A DNA stretch of 64,000 nt from Micrasema longulum (lineage: Eukaryota > Arthropoda > Insecta > Trichoptera > Brachycentridae). The DNA lies in assembly GCA_022494885.1 (NCBI GenBank), contig JAGVSM010002670.1, positions 1 to 64,000 on the forward strand, in the 5' to 3' direction. Under the pieces are notes generated by a model. That model was not told where the DNA came from and ran no database searches. It saw only the letters and a list, made by a program, of their open reading frames with translations. The stretch's first letter is position 1, and the number at the start of each line of letters is the position of its first letter. Of this stretch, positions 43,970-56,046 are shown in pieces. Both the position numbers and the translations under genes were made by a program.

Positions 43970-44910
43970 CCTAACTGTGTGTTTTATTCAACTAATATTT
44001 TAAGAAAATATCTATCAAACCTACATGTACTTTCACTGTTGTTGCTGTTTCATAGAATATTTACTACAATATATTTCAATCTATTTTTAAATCAACAAAA
44101 CCTCAAATACTATTCCGCATTTCTTACGAAGCGTAAAAATCTCATTTCGAATAAAAGAACAATCAGAATTAGATATTATACAATTCTGTCCCTTATAATT
44201 TCATGGCTTTATGTTAATGTTATTATAATACAGAGTATTACACATCAAATGGATATTATTCCAGTCCGCGTGTAAGTTTTATTTTCCAGGATATACGTCA
44301 CATCTGACAGTTTTATCAGCTTGACTTTGGCCGTCATCCAAATGAAAACAATCGTACCTTCTTTTTCAGAAAATAAAAGCTTTTCAGATTTTGTGTGTTT
44401 TATTTTGAACGTTTTATTGTTTTGTTTTGACGAAAAAATTGACTTTGATGGACATTTCTGTATAATTTTCCGGGGAGGGTTTTGTCGCAGACAATTACTC
44501 ATAAAACTCACAAAAATGTATTTTCAGGGTAGCGGAAAAACGAAAAGCGGTAAAACATTCTATTTGCGTCACACACATAATCGTATGCATTTAATTGAAC
44601 TTATATATATTTTAAATGACTTAAAGAGTTAAGCGTTTCATATTTGCACTTTTAAATAATTACATAGCATCTAAGAGGAAATTGTAATTGTTTTCGTTTG
44701 AGCTTCGATAGTGCAGTCGACTTATTTCGTTAGACAATACTATGTGCAATAAACAGTCAGGATATGCTGGTGTATTCTGGAAACTAACTTAACAAGTACA
44801 ACAAACAAACAAACTTACTAACTCCCTAAAACGTGTTTATTGCATTTATCATTCGGATAAAATATTTGCGCCAAGTTCCAAAGCTCCTACTTTGACCATT
44901 AATTTTCAAG
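43970..44910. other. no supported feature
   Basis: Chance frames (up to 103 codons at 44321-44632) without motifs. Confidence 0.4.
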
Positions 44911-44913
44911 TTA

Positions 44914-45100
44914 TGTTGCATCTAATTTAGCATCTAACCTTTGTATGAACAACCGTTTTCATTTAAAACCTGAATTACTTACATTGTATTTTTTATTTTC
45001 GTGTAGTGTTACATCTAAATTAGCAACTTACCTTCGTATAAACAACCTTTTTTATTTAAAACCTGAATAACTTTACATTATTTCAATTTTTCATGAAAGT
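44914..45100. repeat. diverged 93-bp tandem duplication
   Basis: TGCATCTAATTTAGCATCTA / TACATCTAAATTAGCAACTT, GAACAACCG / AAACAACCT and TTTAAAACCTGAAT recur with a constant 93-bp offset. Confidence 0.8.
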
Positions 45101-45257
45101 TACAACGTTAAATCTTTAAAAGGTTAAGGTCAAATATTTTTGATCAATTATACAAATTCAAAATGTATTTTTAATAGGAGGGAGGTAATGAATATTTTTT
45201 TTAAATGCGTTGTAATAAATCGAATAAATTATTTTAAAAAGGGATAAAAAAAACATG

Positions 45258-45690
45258 AATTATCATCATCGTCATCATCATCATCATCATCATTTCATAT
45301 CCGCTCCTTAGTTGGAGCATATGGTATCCACAAAAGAGGGGACTTAGTAAGGTGCCACAATTCGCATTCGTAGAGGAGAAAAGGTGTTATGCAGGTGTTA
45401 TATATGCGGAATTTGGTTTTCACTGATTAAATATCTGATCTGTAGACAGCCTACATGCTGTAAAATGTAGCGTCTGCTACTCCTAGCCACACACCCAGTT
45501 ATTTTTGAAAGCTGCCATTTTCTGTGACATACTCCCAGGTATTTAAAACTTTTGACTCTTTCGATGGTTAAGTTTGAAAGTCAGGAAATTTTAAGCATCA
45601 AGACACGAAGTTTTATACATTACGTGGATTTTGGCAATATTGATTTTTGAACCCATACATGAGCTTATAAATACTTAATATTTTTTCTAT
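45258..45690 (-). pseudogene. LINE C-terminal fragment ending in hairpin plus (ATG)n
   Basis: On the minus strand it reads KINIAKIHVMYKTSCLDA, FKYLGVCHRKWQLSKITG and SVKTKFRI*NTCITPFLLYE. This is the KTKxM...FKYLGxxxxxxG...KxRIxNTCIxPxLLYGCExW order of RTE-like insect LINEs, with frameshifts and a stop. After ECELWHLTKS most of the C-terminus is deleted. It runs into TATGCTCCAACTAAGGAGCG, which forms a GCTCC/GGAGC hairpin (45303-45318), and then (ATG)n. That 3' end matches the SINE 3' end, suggesting this is the partner LINE. Confidence 0.8.
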
Positions 45691-45699
45691 TCCTTTGGG

Positions 45700-47675
45700 A
45701 CAGCGAGTCAATTTTTAAGCATATATTTTAGCAAAAACTTAATAAATATTTTTAATTTTTATGTGTTTTGAAATTATAAGAGCCTACTGAGCAAATCGAA
45801 GAGAATTTCAGTCAAATATCCTAAAAATAACCGATATCCGTTTGCACATTAAATTGTATATATTAACAAACATTGAATGTGACTTTCGTTTTTTTTTTCA
45901 GTCATCTTTTTTTTTTATTCATTTGTCACATGAGCGAACGAATATAAGAATAATTTCAAACTATTCCGAAACATCTCGAAAATTCAAACAAAGACATGCC
46001 ACCGAGTAACATAACTCGTTTATTATTAAAAACATGTCAAAAACTGTATGAATATTTTGTTATGTTCAGTTTTTCATATTTATGTATTTAAGTACAAGTC
46101 GCATAATTAATGGGAAAAATATAAAAGAAAATATAAGAACACCATCAGTGGGTTATGAATAAGGAGAGAAAAGTACAGAAGAGATAGAGATTTTTATGAT
46201 ATTTTTTTTAATTGTTTTTTAAACATCGACAATATTAACATTTTATGTACTATGTATAACTTGTATTTTATGGTATTCTGGGCACTTTATATCATGTTCT
46301 GCCTCGACAGTTGACAATTGTGTACATTGTTCCAGTGCAAATACTACACCCGTTACTATGGCCACTCAGCCAGTTTCCTGCCGTAACTAACAGAAGCGGA
46401 TATTTGTTCGGAGAGTCAAACCCTCTTCACTTACCACCTATTACAGTACTTACTCACAAAGGATCTTTAATAATGTATACGTAACAGTTAAGGACTTCCG
46501 TTTATGTACACATCCACGTTCAAAACCCCTTTTCAAATAAAAACAAGAAATAGGATAAAACTTTTCACTCAGTTTTCCCATATTAAGTTCCTTTTGCACC
46601 CGTTCTCATTTGTTTGGTGTAACATAACTGAATAACTACCCTTTCAGGGGCTATTGGATTCGATAGGAACCTTAATCATCCCTCAAACAAAATAAACACG
46701 GGGAATAAAATATACTAAAAAATAAATTACTACAAATTCAACCCTTTTTATGTTAATATAATACCAGCACAGACAAACAATTGCGCTTCGTTCAACGCGT
46801 ATGATAAAACTGTACTAAGTACTGAAATCATTTCTATTTCCTGATGAAATGTTACGATCGTAATCTGAGATACTTAAAAATTATTTGATTAAATGCAATT
46901 TTAATTCATTATTGCTTACTATACAAAATCTTAACATATTTTAATTAATTGAAAACAGTTACTTTTGTATCTGAAAGTTAGTGCTTAAAGTACTAACGCC
47001 TCGATAGTTCATTGTTCAGGGAGGAAAATCAATTGTTCTGTAGCGATTTTTCTCCTAAAAAGTCATCACATGCATATTTTTCACTACCTTAAATAAAAGG
47101 TTTATTTTCGTTACAATTAAATCTAGCATATTTTTGACTCAAAAAATATGAAAACCATTTTAGATTTTATCAAAATAAACATTAATTTTATAACTTTTGT
47201 TATTGAAATCTTATAAACCGCCATTTTCATAATACTTTCCTCAACGGCACTTTATAAAGTGATTCTATGAATAAAGATTTTATTTTTTTCTAAAATCTAA
47301 GTTTAACAAGTCCTCACATATTTCTGATGTTTTATGATGGTTTAAGAAGTAGGTGGATGCAATTTTTTTTCACTCTCACAGTTTTATACTTTTGCTGTGA
47401 GAAATCCCATGGCATAGAGCCTGCGACCGCAAATGCGCATTCACGGAATTTAGTTTGCTGATTGCGTACAGGTATGATAACTTTTGTTACTGCCATAGAT
47501 GTAATTTATGTAAGCGTAAGACGTCTTCCAGCCACAGGAATGCAGATTTTCTAGGTTTTGCGGAGCAAATTATGAAATTATTTATAGGCACTTAAACCAT
47601 CAAAGTTTGTATTCCACTCTTTGTGAAAAACGTAGCGAATGTAATTTCTTCTTTAAAATATATTTCAAAACACTT
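45700..47675. other. AT-rich DNA, nothing supported
   Basis: The stretch at 46290-46480 is less AT-rich but shows no coding or repeat content I can name. Confidence 0.45.
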
Positions 47676-47679
47676 TGCA

Positions 47680-48045
47680 ACGTTCATTTATCTGCTATGT
47701 TTGAACATCCACATTTCCTCAACCCTTTCATCTGTTGACTTTGTGAAGTCAACAAACTGAAACATTTAATGATGTCGGTAAAATCCATCTGGCTGAATTA
47801 ATTCACCTTTTAAGCAACGCCTGAAAAAACTTTTTTTTAAATATTTTTACTAGTTAGTTTCATCAACAATATGTTGAGTATGTTTAAACGTTTGTAGATA
47901 AAGTTGAGTTTCACTTCCTGAAAAATGTTTAAGGTTGAAATTTTACCCACCAACCGACAGGTCATAATTTCTGTAAATATTTTGACTTCTATGTTTCCTT
48001 TTTAAAAATGTTTCTCCTCTCTGTTGCAATAAATTGTATAAACAA
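47680..48045. repeat. dispersed repeat family A, composite copy
   Basis: Forward blocks are TCTGCTATGTTTGAACATCC, CATCTGTTGACTTTGTGAAG, AAGCAACGCCTGAAAAAAC and TGTTTAAACGTTTGTAGATA. From about 47945 reverse blocks follow (CCGACAGGTCATAATTTCTG, TCTGTTGCAATAAATTG). The mixed orientation resembles 6845-7385 and 32790-32990. Confidence 0.7.
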
Positions 48046-48049
48046 GCTT

Positions 48050-48555
48050 ATTTGTGTATTAAAATTTTATCCAAACTGTTGGTACAATCAAGTTATCTTC
48101 ATTGTTATCAAGTTATTAGCTCTTGAATGGTAAGTCCATAATAAAAACTGCGAGTTCACAATCCAACTCTCATTTCTTAAATTTTTTTTCGATGTCGAAG
48201 TAGTACTTACAGTTAAACTATAAAATATTATTATTTTTATTACAACGCAATACTTCATTTCAGCCCCCGTAGGTTGTTGGTAGCTCAAGCCTCGCAGCTA
48301 GAAATAAAGCGTCGTTCTAAAAGTTGAGCGTACACTTAAGATTCGAGCTTTTAATCGAACTTTGACAACCAGAAAGCTCTCATTCCTAAGTTTCTGATGA
48401 GATCGTCTTAATAGCAGATATTATATCCAAATTTCAAACAAGTTACTCATTAGATTTAAAGCAGCCGGTTAGACGAGCCGTTTAATACATGAACGCCTTT
48501 ATTCACTGACGCCACAAATCCCGCTTAATATTGCAGTTGGCTTCACGCGCGTTTT
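48050..48555. other. no supported feature
   Basis: No gene or repeat match. Confidence 0.4.
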
Positions 48556-48559
48556 AATT

Positions 48560-48660
48560 AATGTTTATATAATACAGCGGGCGTCGCGGCGCGATTCCCG
48601 TGACGCCGCGACGCCGACGCCCTCGGTGCCATGTTCCGTGTACTAAGTACACGCTGTCTA
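48560..48660. promoter_or_regulatory. GC-rich patch with perfect 12-bp hairpin and upstream TATA-like site
   Basis: GGCGTCGCGGCG (48580-48591) faces CGCCGCGACGCC (48604-48615) across 12 bases. TTTATATAATA lies just upstream at about 48565-48575. GTGTACTAAGTACAC near 48639-48653 is a second palindrome. It could be a promoter or a structured transcript end. Confidence 0.35.
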
Positions 48661-49017
48661 TTGGATCTTATCACCAGAGGTCATCAAACGCAATTTAAAT
48701 TCACACAACGATTGCAAGAATTAAAAATTATGAAATATTTTACTTGTAAATTGTATTGAAAAACTCAGGTGGGTAAAGGTGTTACGAGTATGTGGCAATA
48801 ACTAAACGCATAGATATCTAGGGTGAAAGTTTTTCAAACCATTTAAACTATTTTTTGTTACATAACACCTTCAATCACTGTATAAATTGGTTTCCTGCAA
48901 TTTTTAACGGTAAAGTTGGTTTTGTGTAAAAGAGCCATGTACAAAACCTTTTAAGTATATAAAAAATACACATCATAAAAATAGCTAAATAATACCTTCA
49001 ATTGTTGAACCAAACTG

Positions 49018-49080
49018 TCCCGTAGTAGTGTCGCGGACTCACACATCAAAGGTCTGAAGTTCAATCCCCACTCTGCCCTA
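49018..49080 (+). mobile_element. tRNA-like SINE head (type 4)
   Basis: TCCCGTAGTAGTGTCGCGGA, then GGTCTGAAGTTCAATCCCCA. The spacing of the A-box-like and B-box-like segments is tRNA-like. Downstream is a T-rich tract. There is no cloverleaf I can close. Confidence 0.45.
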
Positions 49081-49250
49081 AGTTTTCGTTTTTCAATTTT
49101 TATTTATTTGTTTTTTTTGTCAATTTTTTTTTTTTAAGTTTAATTTAATGTTTATTAATTTATTATGCACAGCTTAGCAACTTTTATAAATTACAAGAAA
49201 AAATGCACCCACAATGGTTTTGATTAATTATGTAAATGAATGCCTCATGT

Positions 49251-49512
49251 CGGCTTCGTGGTGTAATGGTCAGCGCATTTGCCTACCGTGCGTGAAGTCT
49301 CGGGTGTTTTTCCCGACATGGTTGATATAAAATATTTTTTACGACGATATTTTTACATAAGAATATTTCATAGTCCCCAGACTGGTACCTGAAGCGTAAG
49401 ACTGATCACCTTACCTTCATGTAACGAAAATGATCGAGATACGCTGTGATTCGTGTACCAATACAGTGCCCTATGCACTATTAGGTGTGGAAAGGGAATG
49501 ATGATGATGATG
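49251..49512 (+). mobile_element. tRNA-derived SINE, near-complete
   Basis: Head CGGCTTCGTGGTGTAATGGT and GACATGGTTGATATAAAAT, body CCCAGACTGGTACCTGAAGC, 3' end CTATGCACTATTAGGTGTGG, and (ATG)n tail to 49512. The B box is damaged (GGGTGTTTTTCCCGAC), so this copy would not be transcribed well by RNA polymerase III. Confidence 0.92.
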
Positions 49513-49514
49513 CA

Positions 49515-50760
49515 AAAAACTAAGTGTTGGCTCTTATACTTAACACATATAGTGTTTATTTGTGTAGGTCAACTTGTCGCTAGATAAGACTGTCTACGCT
49601 AACACATCTTTTACACTGCGGTGACTGTATGAGCGTAGCCATTCTTGTCTGACAACGTTACGTGCAATAAAAAAAGGGGGTTTTTATTTAAATTTAACAT
49701 TGATTTATAAGTATGTGTGTTCTCTGTTTATCTTTTTAATTTTATATTCAATTTGTTAAGATGTATATTTACGTATTCACTGCAATTGATTTAATAGTAT
49801 TACAATAATAAACTAACTAAATACACTTCAATTAAATATATCTAAAAAACTACATTATACAAAAATTCGTATCGCTATCCCTACCATGCAAATAGTATTT
49901 CGCTTGAAAAGACTTTCTGATAACTCATTATCCATTTTTAATCATTTATATTAAAGGTTGTTTTGAGTTCTAGTTAGTCTCACCTTAGGAAGCCTGAAAT
50001 CACCTCCACTTTTCGTTCCAAAACTATGGAAATCTTTATCGTATTGTATACTTTTCATCATCTATCTAGAACGCAGTCTATTTTTCAACTTACAAATAAA
50101 AGTCAAGAGTATTGAAAAAAAATATCTTTTTAAAATCGAGGATATTGAGTTTCTCTGACATAAGTTGAATTTTTGATTTATAAAAAAAATATGACATTTT
50201 GCTCTGAGGGAAAAATTGAAAGATAAGCTGGTTTAAGTAATACTAACTGCACCATAATATAAACATGTTTTTAAATAAATTAATGAACTTTAAATCATTC
50301 AGAGGTCATCGCATTAGACGACAACCCAAAACATAACATGCTTTGGATATTATTATTTTCATTCTATCAGCGCTTATTTTTTCACTGTGACAAACATGTT
50401 TTTTTAATAACATATAAACGTATGTAGGTTGAGTAAAATATTCGATTGTTTGACTAAAATACTTGTAAGTACGTTTTTTGGAATACATTATGTCTTCGTA
50501 TTTTATGAAACGAGTAGGAACATTTCTATCTGAACACAGGTGGCATGTCTTTTATCCATTTGTTTAAAATGTTTTTAAATATTATTTGTGGCCATGTTTC
50601 CCCGAACGTTTTGATATTTGTAAAAGCCAACACGCGAATCAGTGGTATTTTAAATTTCTACAGGACATCTTTGTTTAGAAGCATTTTTTTTGATCAAATG
50701 ATGATGATCATTAAATATTCGAATGTTTTTTTCAATTGATATTTTTTTATTGTTTTATTC
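49515..50760. other. AT-rich DNA, nothing supported
   Basis: Chance frames only. Confidence 0.5.
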
Positions 50761-50764
50761 TATA

Positions 50765-50905
50765 TTACAAAGTAATTCAACCAAGATTCACACTAGAAAA
50801 CATACTTTTGGAAGGTATTCAACAATACAATTTCACATGCATATAATATATCTTTTACACAAAAAAGATAGAATTATGGTACATTTGGTGTTTTTTTACA
50901 AAAAT
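50765..50905 (+). repeat. repeat family B, copy 2
   Basis: GTAATTCAACCAAGATTCAC, ACTAGAAAACATAC, GGAAGGTATTC and ACACAAAAAAGATAGAATTA match 9518-9665 in order. Confidence 0.7.
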
Positions 50906-51124
50906 ATGTTAATTTTTTTTATACAGTACACAATACAATGAAAAAATGGTTGTACGTGTGTACTTATTGACTAAGATTTATTTCTAAGAGATTAAGATCG
51001 CAAAAGTTGGAAGAGTATCATGCAATTTTTTTTATTTTAATGACGCGTGTCTTTTACCATTTTTATTATTTGGTACTCATTTTTAAATTTGGAAAAAAGG
51101 TTAATAATTTATGTTCATTTTTAT

Positions 51125-51625
51125 ATATGCAAATGGCAATGTTCTTATGTGTGTCCTTGATAAACTAAATAACTACTGGACCAATTTACGTGCATGCTAT
51201 TTTTTTTAAATGAACAGCTTTGGCCTGGCCACGTTTGTAGCTCTAAAAATTTCTAATGTGTTGAGTAGAAAAAAATTGGGTACGTAAATATAAATGTTTT
51301 ATTCATTGCTCACCGTGGGTACATTTGTCGAGAATGCATTTAAAAAAATTGGAAGTATATTATTTTTTGTACATGTAAATAGTTACAATCAACATTCGTT
51401 TTTTATGGCTACCAATCAGATTTTAAATTTATTTCTGTTCACTGGATTATTGGTAATGCTAAAATAATAATAACTGACATTCAATACATTTTTGAAAATT
51501 GTATTCCTACATCAATTGCACCCCTATTGTTGAAAGAGCATAGTTTGACATTTGCAAAAAAACTTTATTTAAAAATTTGGAATTCCGTCATAAACAAGTA
51601 CCTAAGTACCTACTTACCTATAAAA
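51125..51625 (+). mobile_element. diverged relative of the Helitron at 33976
   Basis: ACTGGACCAATTTACGTGCA, GTCGAGAATGCATTTAAAAA, TGTATTCCTACATCAATTGC, ACCCCTATTGTTGA and AAACAAGTACCTAAGTACCT occur in the same order as in 33976-34530. The CTAG terminus is not present. Confidence 0.65.
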
Positions 51626-51629
51626 AGTT

Positions 51630-52605
51630 ACATCATCTTTTTTATGCATTTTGATTTTGAATTAAATGTTAATCTCACGTCAAAACTCAGGCGACGGTTA
51701 AAGAAGACTAAATACGCATTGGGCATGTCTGATCGTTTGGGGATGAGTTGAGTGTTATAGATTTGAGGGCTCAAGGTACATTATGTGTACTAATAGGTCA
51801 ATAGTTTAATTTAAGAAAACCAAACCTGTTTTTATGGTTACATAAAAGCATTATTAAGCTAAGTTCTGATAGTTTATTTAATGATGAATGTTAGTATACT
51901 AAGTAATCTTAAGTAGAAACGCAGTCTGACTTTTCGTCATACATATTTTCTCCATAAAAGCGTCCAGCTTTTTCTGTTGTCTTTGGGCGCATGATATACG
52001 AATATGATAACTTTTTTTATTAAAAACGCAAATAAAAACGAAAATTCAATTTCATTCAGATCCTGTCTTAAAAACAAAACAAAATCCGTTCAGTTTTGAG
52101 TTGCGAAAAACAGGACAACGAAACGTAGATTTTGTTTATTTTTGTTGGGCATAAAAGGCACAACGTGCAGTTTCCTTTTTCGCACAGTATCTGGGAGGCA
52201 TTTGCAGGACAGTGAAAGAAAAACGATGTTGAAATACTTATTAAAAAAATTCCTGTTAACGTTAATGTTAATGATTTCTTTGCGATATCCTTTCATTGTT
52301 TGTGAATATTTCATTTCTTATCAGAAAATATTAATAATAATCGGCGTGTTCTTAAATTTTCTCTCCTTGGTTGGTAATTAAAGCTTCCAGTAAGATCGTT
52401 ACTCATATTGGGTAGTATAATTTTCCATTCAACAGAGGAGCGTCGGTGTAAACGCGAATTAATTTGGACGTCTAACAATTTAGGTAACACTTATAATTCT
52501 CATTGCTCTTTTAACCGTCTGTTTGATTTATTTTAATTAGTTTAATGACACCACTTTAGGCACACTCTGCAAAAGACAGAACATGCCACATCTCATTCGA
52601 GGATG
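51630..52605. other. no supported feature
   Basis: Chance frames on both strands at 52090-52381 overlap each other and have no motifs. Confidence 0.4.
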
Positions 52606-52611
52606 TGCTTT

Positions 52612-52704
52612 ACAAACTGCCCATAAAACTGGATAGTCGTGGCAGTTTGTATTTCTAGTGGCTATTATCAAAGGTTTTAAAGGAGTTGTTATCAGTAATA
52701 GCCA
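52612..52704. repeat. two consecutive stem-loops
   Basis: ACAAACTGCC (52612-52621) pairs with GGCAGTTTGT (52641-52650). TGGCTATTA (52659-52667) pairs with TAATAGCCA (52696-52704). The purpose is unknown. Confidence 0.6.
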
Positions 52705-53214
52705 TTGTTAGCAGTTTGGTCATTGTAAACACAGATTTAAACTAAATTCACTTTACAATACACCGACAATGTGTAGTTATTTTGCTGGCGTAAAAAAACC
52801 ATGGGTACTGATGAAAGCAAACAAAATAAATTATAGGCGTAACTACTACCATATAGTAAAGTATTAAAATACTTTAAAAAATATGTACGCTTATAAAAAT
52901 AATTAAAGTTTACTTTAAACAAAACTGTTAACGCATAAACACAAAAAATCATCCTATGCCCTCAGATAAAATAAGCGATAACGCTAAAAATGCTATAGCT
53001 GTAGGCATTATTAAAAATCTTAGAACTATGTTTTTTTTCCTTAATACTGAAGATAATAATATTATTATAAAAAACATTATAAAGCCAATAAAACAAACAT
53101 AAAAAAATTTCTTTTGTTGCTAACCTCTTGAGGTCCAAGACTCGAGTTGAAAGGTGAAAAGGTCTTTTTTTTATTAATTTTTTTATCAAAAGCAAACGAA
53201 AATTAACATATAAA

Positions 53215-53940
53215 TTATCAAGTCCTACTGAACTGCATAAAATGCAGTTCGTCAGCAGGTGCTTATATTTAAGTTCTTATATATACATACATAATCTTAT
53301 TTCTTTAATTCTATAAACATATAAAAACTCTTATTACTATGAAAAAAATGAAAAATATGTACATCGAAAATAAAAAATTATCCAAATAAAAAAGAAAAAA
53401 CACAAAAAAATCTTAATATAAAAAACCACGTTCTAAAAGCCAGATTCTCAGCAGGCGTCTTTCTCTTGAACCAGATAAGTTTTTTTGATTTTTAATAGTT
53501 AATAGGAGCATATTATAAATTTTTGGTATATTGTACTATAGTGTTCTTTTCCCGTATTTATTATTGAAATTAGGGAGAATTAGTCCATATACACTAGTGA
53601 ACCGAGTATTATATACATGCTACAATTTATTTCTGTATTCAGATAGAGACGCATGCTGAGAAACCAGCTTGGACCATAATAGAGCTCTAACAGATAAAAT
53701 ATTTATAGATTTATACAATAAGGATATTGGAATATCGTGTCGCTGACAGTACAATTCTTTTTCAATTAATAATTTGATCATTGAATTTTGTAATTTATGT
53801 ACAAGTTTTATGTTTGTATTACTTGAAAAAGCCCATGAGGTTAAAGCGTATCTAATAATTGATTCTGAAAGTGACAAATAAATTATTCTTAAAGTACTAT
53901 TAGGGATATAATATTCCAATATATTATTCAAAAACGAAGA
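53215..53940 (-). pseudogene. Jockey/CR1-type LINE, C-terminal tail and 3' UTR
   Basis: The frame 53931-53620 (-) reads NSTLRIIYLSLSESIIRYAL, TSWAFSSNT and KLVHKLQNSMIKLLIEKELY. It continues with LLYKSINILSVRALLWSKLV and, after a stop, PKIYNMLLLTIKN, GSRERRLLRIWLLERG. This is the thumb and C-terminal tail order of this LINE group. The 3' UTR carries a hairpin, GAACTGCAT (53230-53238) with ATGCAGTTC (53242-53250). The core polymerase domain is lost. Confidence 0.8.
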
Positions 53941-53944
53941 AGAA

Positions 53945-55318
53945 AAAGAAGAGTCCCAAGACTAACCTGACCATCAGACTAACTTATTTTTGCTTTACAA
54001 ATCATGTCGATGATAAAATGAAACCAAAATGATAAAAAAAATGTTTTATTGACAAAATCATTAAATAATTATTATATTAATGAACTTATTTTTAAAAATA
54101 AATAACTTAACAAAATATATACTTTGAAAGTCAATTTAATTATGAATAATCTTTTTGGTAATTCACACACGAGAATTTTTGACGGAAAAAAATATCCTTT
54201 AAAATCTGTCGAAAAAATGCTAAACTCGTATATAATGCATTTGCAGTAAAAAAATATAGGTACTAGAGAGTTGTTTAAAAGTGTTTCCAGTGTAAAAAAT
54301 CATTTACAGTGTCAAAAAAAAATTTCTACATGTACCCAAGGCCACTGGTATTAAAACAGAAATAATAAGTTGTCATTTTTCTGCGTTTCTGTTATATTTT
54401 TATGTTTTTTGCATGTAAAGAATGATTTTTCGCTCACCGCCACCGCCAAGCAAAAATATTATAATTTTGTATTCAGTGCACGCAAAACGAAATACGATAG
54501 AATGACGAATCGATACCAGTATCATCGGTTGTTATGAGGAATATATTTGCATCTCCCACGTGTATCAGAATAAAACTTTTTTTTCATATCAGAAATCAAT
54601 ACTGCCGAGCATAATATATAAAATGTATGTTTGGCTGTCGTAGAGCCATTTCGTTTTCCTGGTGAATTCATCGCTGTATTTGCAGCTTCATTTCTTTGTT
54701 TATGTTACCTTGAAAAAGTCCTTGTATAATTTTCTGTATTATTCGTTGTATTAGGTACTTTGTCGAGAATTCTGTATAGCGCAATGCTAACTAACTTTGA
54801 AACTCCGAAGAGGCTTAACTTTGTTTAAGTTCTTGCCCATGAACTACACAGAACTAATATATCTTTCCCAATTTCACTTTAGTGCAGGATTAATTATTAT
54901 AGAAGACACAGAGAGTTTACAAAGTAATGAACTACAACGTGAGTGGTAATTATTAATTTTAAAGTCACAATAATTTACGGAATATTCTATCGACGGTTTT
55001 CAATGACGAAACCTTCATAACTTTTTAACTAAACTTATATTACGAAGAATTTTTTTTCAGTAATTGATAAAAAATATTTTACACTGATTGTTTTAGATTG
55101 AATTTTAATGATCTTTTATGTTTAAATTTTCTTACTTCAACGCCCCTTTATATAAGTCACAAATAGATCAATCCTCTAATCATGCATGTAGCACCGAGTA
55201 TTTCAAGGATATTAACTAAATCAATTTAATTAAGTCGCAGTAAAAGGATTTTTAGTAGGTAGGTACTACGTTTGACTATTTCAACACCAAGGGTTAGTAA
55301 CACTTCTTCCCTTTGGTG
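53945..55318. other. AT-rich DNA, nothing supported
   Basis: No repeat or coding match seen. Confidence 0.5.
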
Positions 55319-55321
55319 AGT

Positions 55322-55380
55322 TTGTATACCAATACAGTGCCCTGAGCACCACTAGGCGTGAATATAGAAATGACGATGAT
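55322..55380 (+). mobile_element. SINE 3' end fragment
   Basis: TGTATACCAATACAGTGCCC, TGAGCACCACTAGGCGTGAA and ATGACGATGATGA match the SINE terminus. Confidence 0.7.
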
Positions 55381-55384
55381 GAAT

Positions 55385-56044
55385 AGCTGATTGAAAACGC
55401 TAGTTGCATTTTTTAAAAAAGGCTGTTTTAGTTTTTTTTTGTGACTGCTGTTTTTTTCTAGTTAGACATTTTAACTTTTTTTGATGCAACTTAAAAAACA
55501 AAACGATAAAGACTGTATAACTTTATGTGCGTACTCGGGAATACATTTTTTGTGGGTTGCTTTGTTATAATGTATACTTTTAAAGAAAAGTTTTAAGTTT
55601 TGAAGACAGTTAAAATTCTTATAAGAACGCAAGCAAGTAAAATAGTTTCGTATCTCTAATATTTTACGATGCAAAATTTATTATCTTATCATGTGAAGGA
55701 GATCGTTACAAGTTGAATAATCGGCGCCTTCACGATAGTTTGTAACAACATCAATTCCATTCCTGGTCGTTATTTACAATACGTTTGTTTCTCGCCCCAT
55801 ATAATTTACTCTTTCCTGACTTCCCTCCCCTCCAAGGCATGTTTACAAGTTTCGCCTAAGAACATCCAGAAAGGCTTTAAATGGCCTACAAAGGGGAGGT
55901 TTTATTTATTCTGAAAGTATAATTGGGTTCAATTCTTACCAAATCTTGGGTACTACATAGGTCTGCTCAAAGATAAAAGAATCTAACGCGAGGATCTTCG
56001 TCAAGTAAATGAATTTATAAATTGAGCTTCCTACGTTTTTAAAA
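55385..56044. other. no supported feature
   Basis: Chance frames only. Confidence 0.45.
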
Positions 56045-56046
56045 TA

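Noticed and set aside
45263..45294. ATC microsatellite as an independent feature
   Set aside because: It is the (ATG)n tail of the minus-strand LINE fragment and is described with it.
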